NCBI GenBank assembly: GCA_013399855.1
Contig: VXAY01004948.1
Coordinates: 64,695 to 128,694, forward strand
Length of the DNA stretch: 64,000 nt
Source of the DNA: Oxyruncus cristatus
Taxonomy: Eukaryota > Chordata > Aves > Passeriformes > Cotingidae
Direction: 5' to 3'
Shown: positions 62,421 through 64,000 of the stretch, piece by piece
How positions within the stretch are numbered: the stretch's first letter is position 1
How the letters are laid out: every line of letters starts with the position of its first letter
Program-made: the position numbers and the translations under genes
The notes under the pieces: model-generated
What the model saw: only the letters and a program-made list of their open reading frames with translations
What the model was told of the DNA's origin: nothing
The model's database searches: none

Positions 62421-64000
62421 TCTATTTACATCAAAGTCTACCAATACGGTCACTATATGAATATTGAAATCCTAACTTTAAAGGTATCTTACACCATACT
62501 ACTGTGTTAGATACAATTTGGTTTTGAATTAGACCAACGAATGATATCATGTTTTACAAATAGTTTATAAAAATACTACTTACTAAAATAAATTAAGAGG
62601 TGAAAGTCTTTTTATCACAGTATGTCATTTGATTTTTACAGCAGTACTACAAGGGGAATCATCTTTATAATCTTGCAGAATGATGAACTTTTAAAAGCTG
62701 CCACCTTCTTATTGCATTACTATATGAAGTATGTTTTCCTTGCAGTTATACTATTTCCACCCCCACAAAGGCTGACAAGTTATCTACAGACTAGATAATG
62801 GCTTGTATGTCTCACTCCACACTGAGTCTATTTGCTGATTATACTCTGAATAAACAATGATGATTGTGTCAAGCCACATTCCATAATTTCTACTGTTGCA
62901 TCTGACTACTTATTAAGGACTGAATTTAAATTAATTCTATATTAGGCACAGTCTGTTATTAGAATAAATCTTGAAAGGGTAATGCCAGTGGTACATGAAA
63001 GGTGCAATTTTCTCCAATATATGGCCATCTTCTTTTGACATAAATTTGACAACAATCAAGGTAGATTTCTGCCCTAACTCCGCAGATCTTTTCCACAGAT
63101 TGAATCTGTATGTTTCAATTTGAAAAGGTATAAGAACTTATTTCTTACCCTGATCAAAGATGATCTTAACTTGCTTCCTCTGACAAGCATAATTTCAGAA
63201 AGGCTCTACATTTTTTCCATGTAACTAGTTTTCCATAGAACTAGTAAAGCGACAGTAGATAAGACACTAACTCTAAGACTGTATGTACTAAATCAAAAGC
63301 TTGAATGGAGCAACTTGATATCACTTATGGAATCCTGAAGTTCTCCTCAAAATTAATATTGCAGTCTACAATACATGAGAATACTTAACAATAAAAATAT
63401 GAACCGTTTGCTTTTTATCCACAAGTAAGTCACAACATCAGTTCAGTTGTTTTGTCATAACCTTCATTTGAAAAACCCTGAGGAAAAGACTACGGACTAG
63501 TGTGTGTGTTTCCAATTTCCACTTAGACTCCTAAATTAGGAAAGCAGTATCTAAAGCATCCTTCCTTAGTCAGTGAGGAAGTTTCAGAGCTATAGCTTAT
63601 CTAAATTTGTAACTGAGCTGGCATTTCTATCCAAAGATACTTAATCACTTATTACATATGAGGTGACTGCCTACTGTCTATGAAATATGTAAGAAAAAGT
63701 GATAAGGGAAAGTGATAGATGTCATCACCTTAACTATATGACAAAGAGATCATGTTCCCAGAGGCAAAACTTCATCCATTTTAATAACACAACTATTAGC
63801 GACTGCCACTTCTGAGTCTGTTTGTTAATGCCAACTTGCTTTTCTTGAGAATGACGGTCCTCTTTCTCCTATATTTCTGTCTTATGTTTCTTTCATTGAA
63901 TGATACTAAGCCTCTCAGAGCTGTCTCATCCTATATCATTTTGCTGGGATTATATCATGAGCCCACTCTTTCATCTTTTATCCTTTCATCATTATTATTG

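Larger units (their letters stand above)
58126..64000. other. AT-rich unique sequence
   Basis: No gene, RNA or interspersed repeat is recognised. It contains an (AAT)7 microsatellite at 59441-59461 and an extreme AT tract at 62040-62420. Confidence 0.55.

Overview
This window looks like a gene-poor stretch of a bird nuclear genome, most likely a passerine (songbird-type) species. The evidence is the repeat content. There are eleven separate CR1 (chicken repeat 1, non-LTR LINE) fragments, several with the avian CR1 3' signature (a 'gatgatcttnaaggtcccttccaacc'-like block followed by ATTCTATG-type octamers). There is also one tRNA-Ile-derived SINE with a CR1-like tail at about 53493-53637. That head and tail arrangement matches the passerine SINE family described as TguSINE1. 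The rest is AT-rich single-copy sequence with short vertebrate-style microsatellites and poly(A)/poly(T) tracts. One assembly gap (145 N) sits inside a CR1 copy.

I find no intact protein-coding gene, no functional tRNA or rRNA gene, and no bacterial-style operon. The longest open frames are about 120-140 codons. They are either remnants of the CR1 reverse transcriptase (17092-17511 minus; 24993-25143 plus its continuation after the gap), frames antisense to CR1 3' ends (25414-25794 minus and others), or chance frames in AT-rich DNA with no recognisable protein.

Layout: 1-4575 unique AT-rich; 4576-4950 CR1 (minus); 4951-11151 unique, with a GC-richer patch near 9640-9790; 11152-11702 CR1 (plus); 11703-16280 unique; 16281-17750 two head-to-tail CR1 copies (minus), the longer keeping RT motifs A and C; 21376-21510 CR1 tail (plus); 24980-25853 CR1 (plus) with the N gap; 29386-29832 CR1 (plus); 30426-31230 an internally deleted CR1 (plus) with an AT palindrome array; 32624-32897 and 37190-37515 CR1 (minus); 39853-42473 a local direct duplication; 53270-53480 a GC-richer unassigned island beside the SINE at 53493-53637; 57678-58125 CR1 (minus); then AT-rich sequence to the end, with an extreme AT tract at 62040-62420.

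No set of genes works together here. The biology on view is CR1 retrotransposition: 5'-truncated LINE copies, a SINE that appears to have borrowed the CR1 tail for mobilisation, and later decay by point mutation, deletion, template-switch duplication and microsatellite growth. I did not find convincing evidence of a new biological system. The best leads are the SINE, the palindromic array inside a CR1, the 106/111-bp local duplication, the mis-sized gap and the unassigned GC-rich island.
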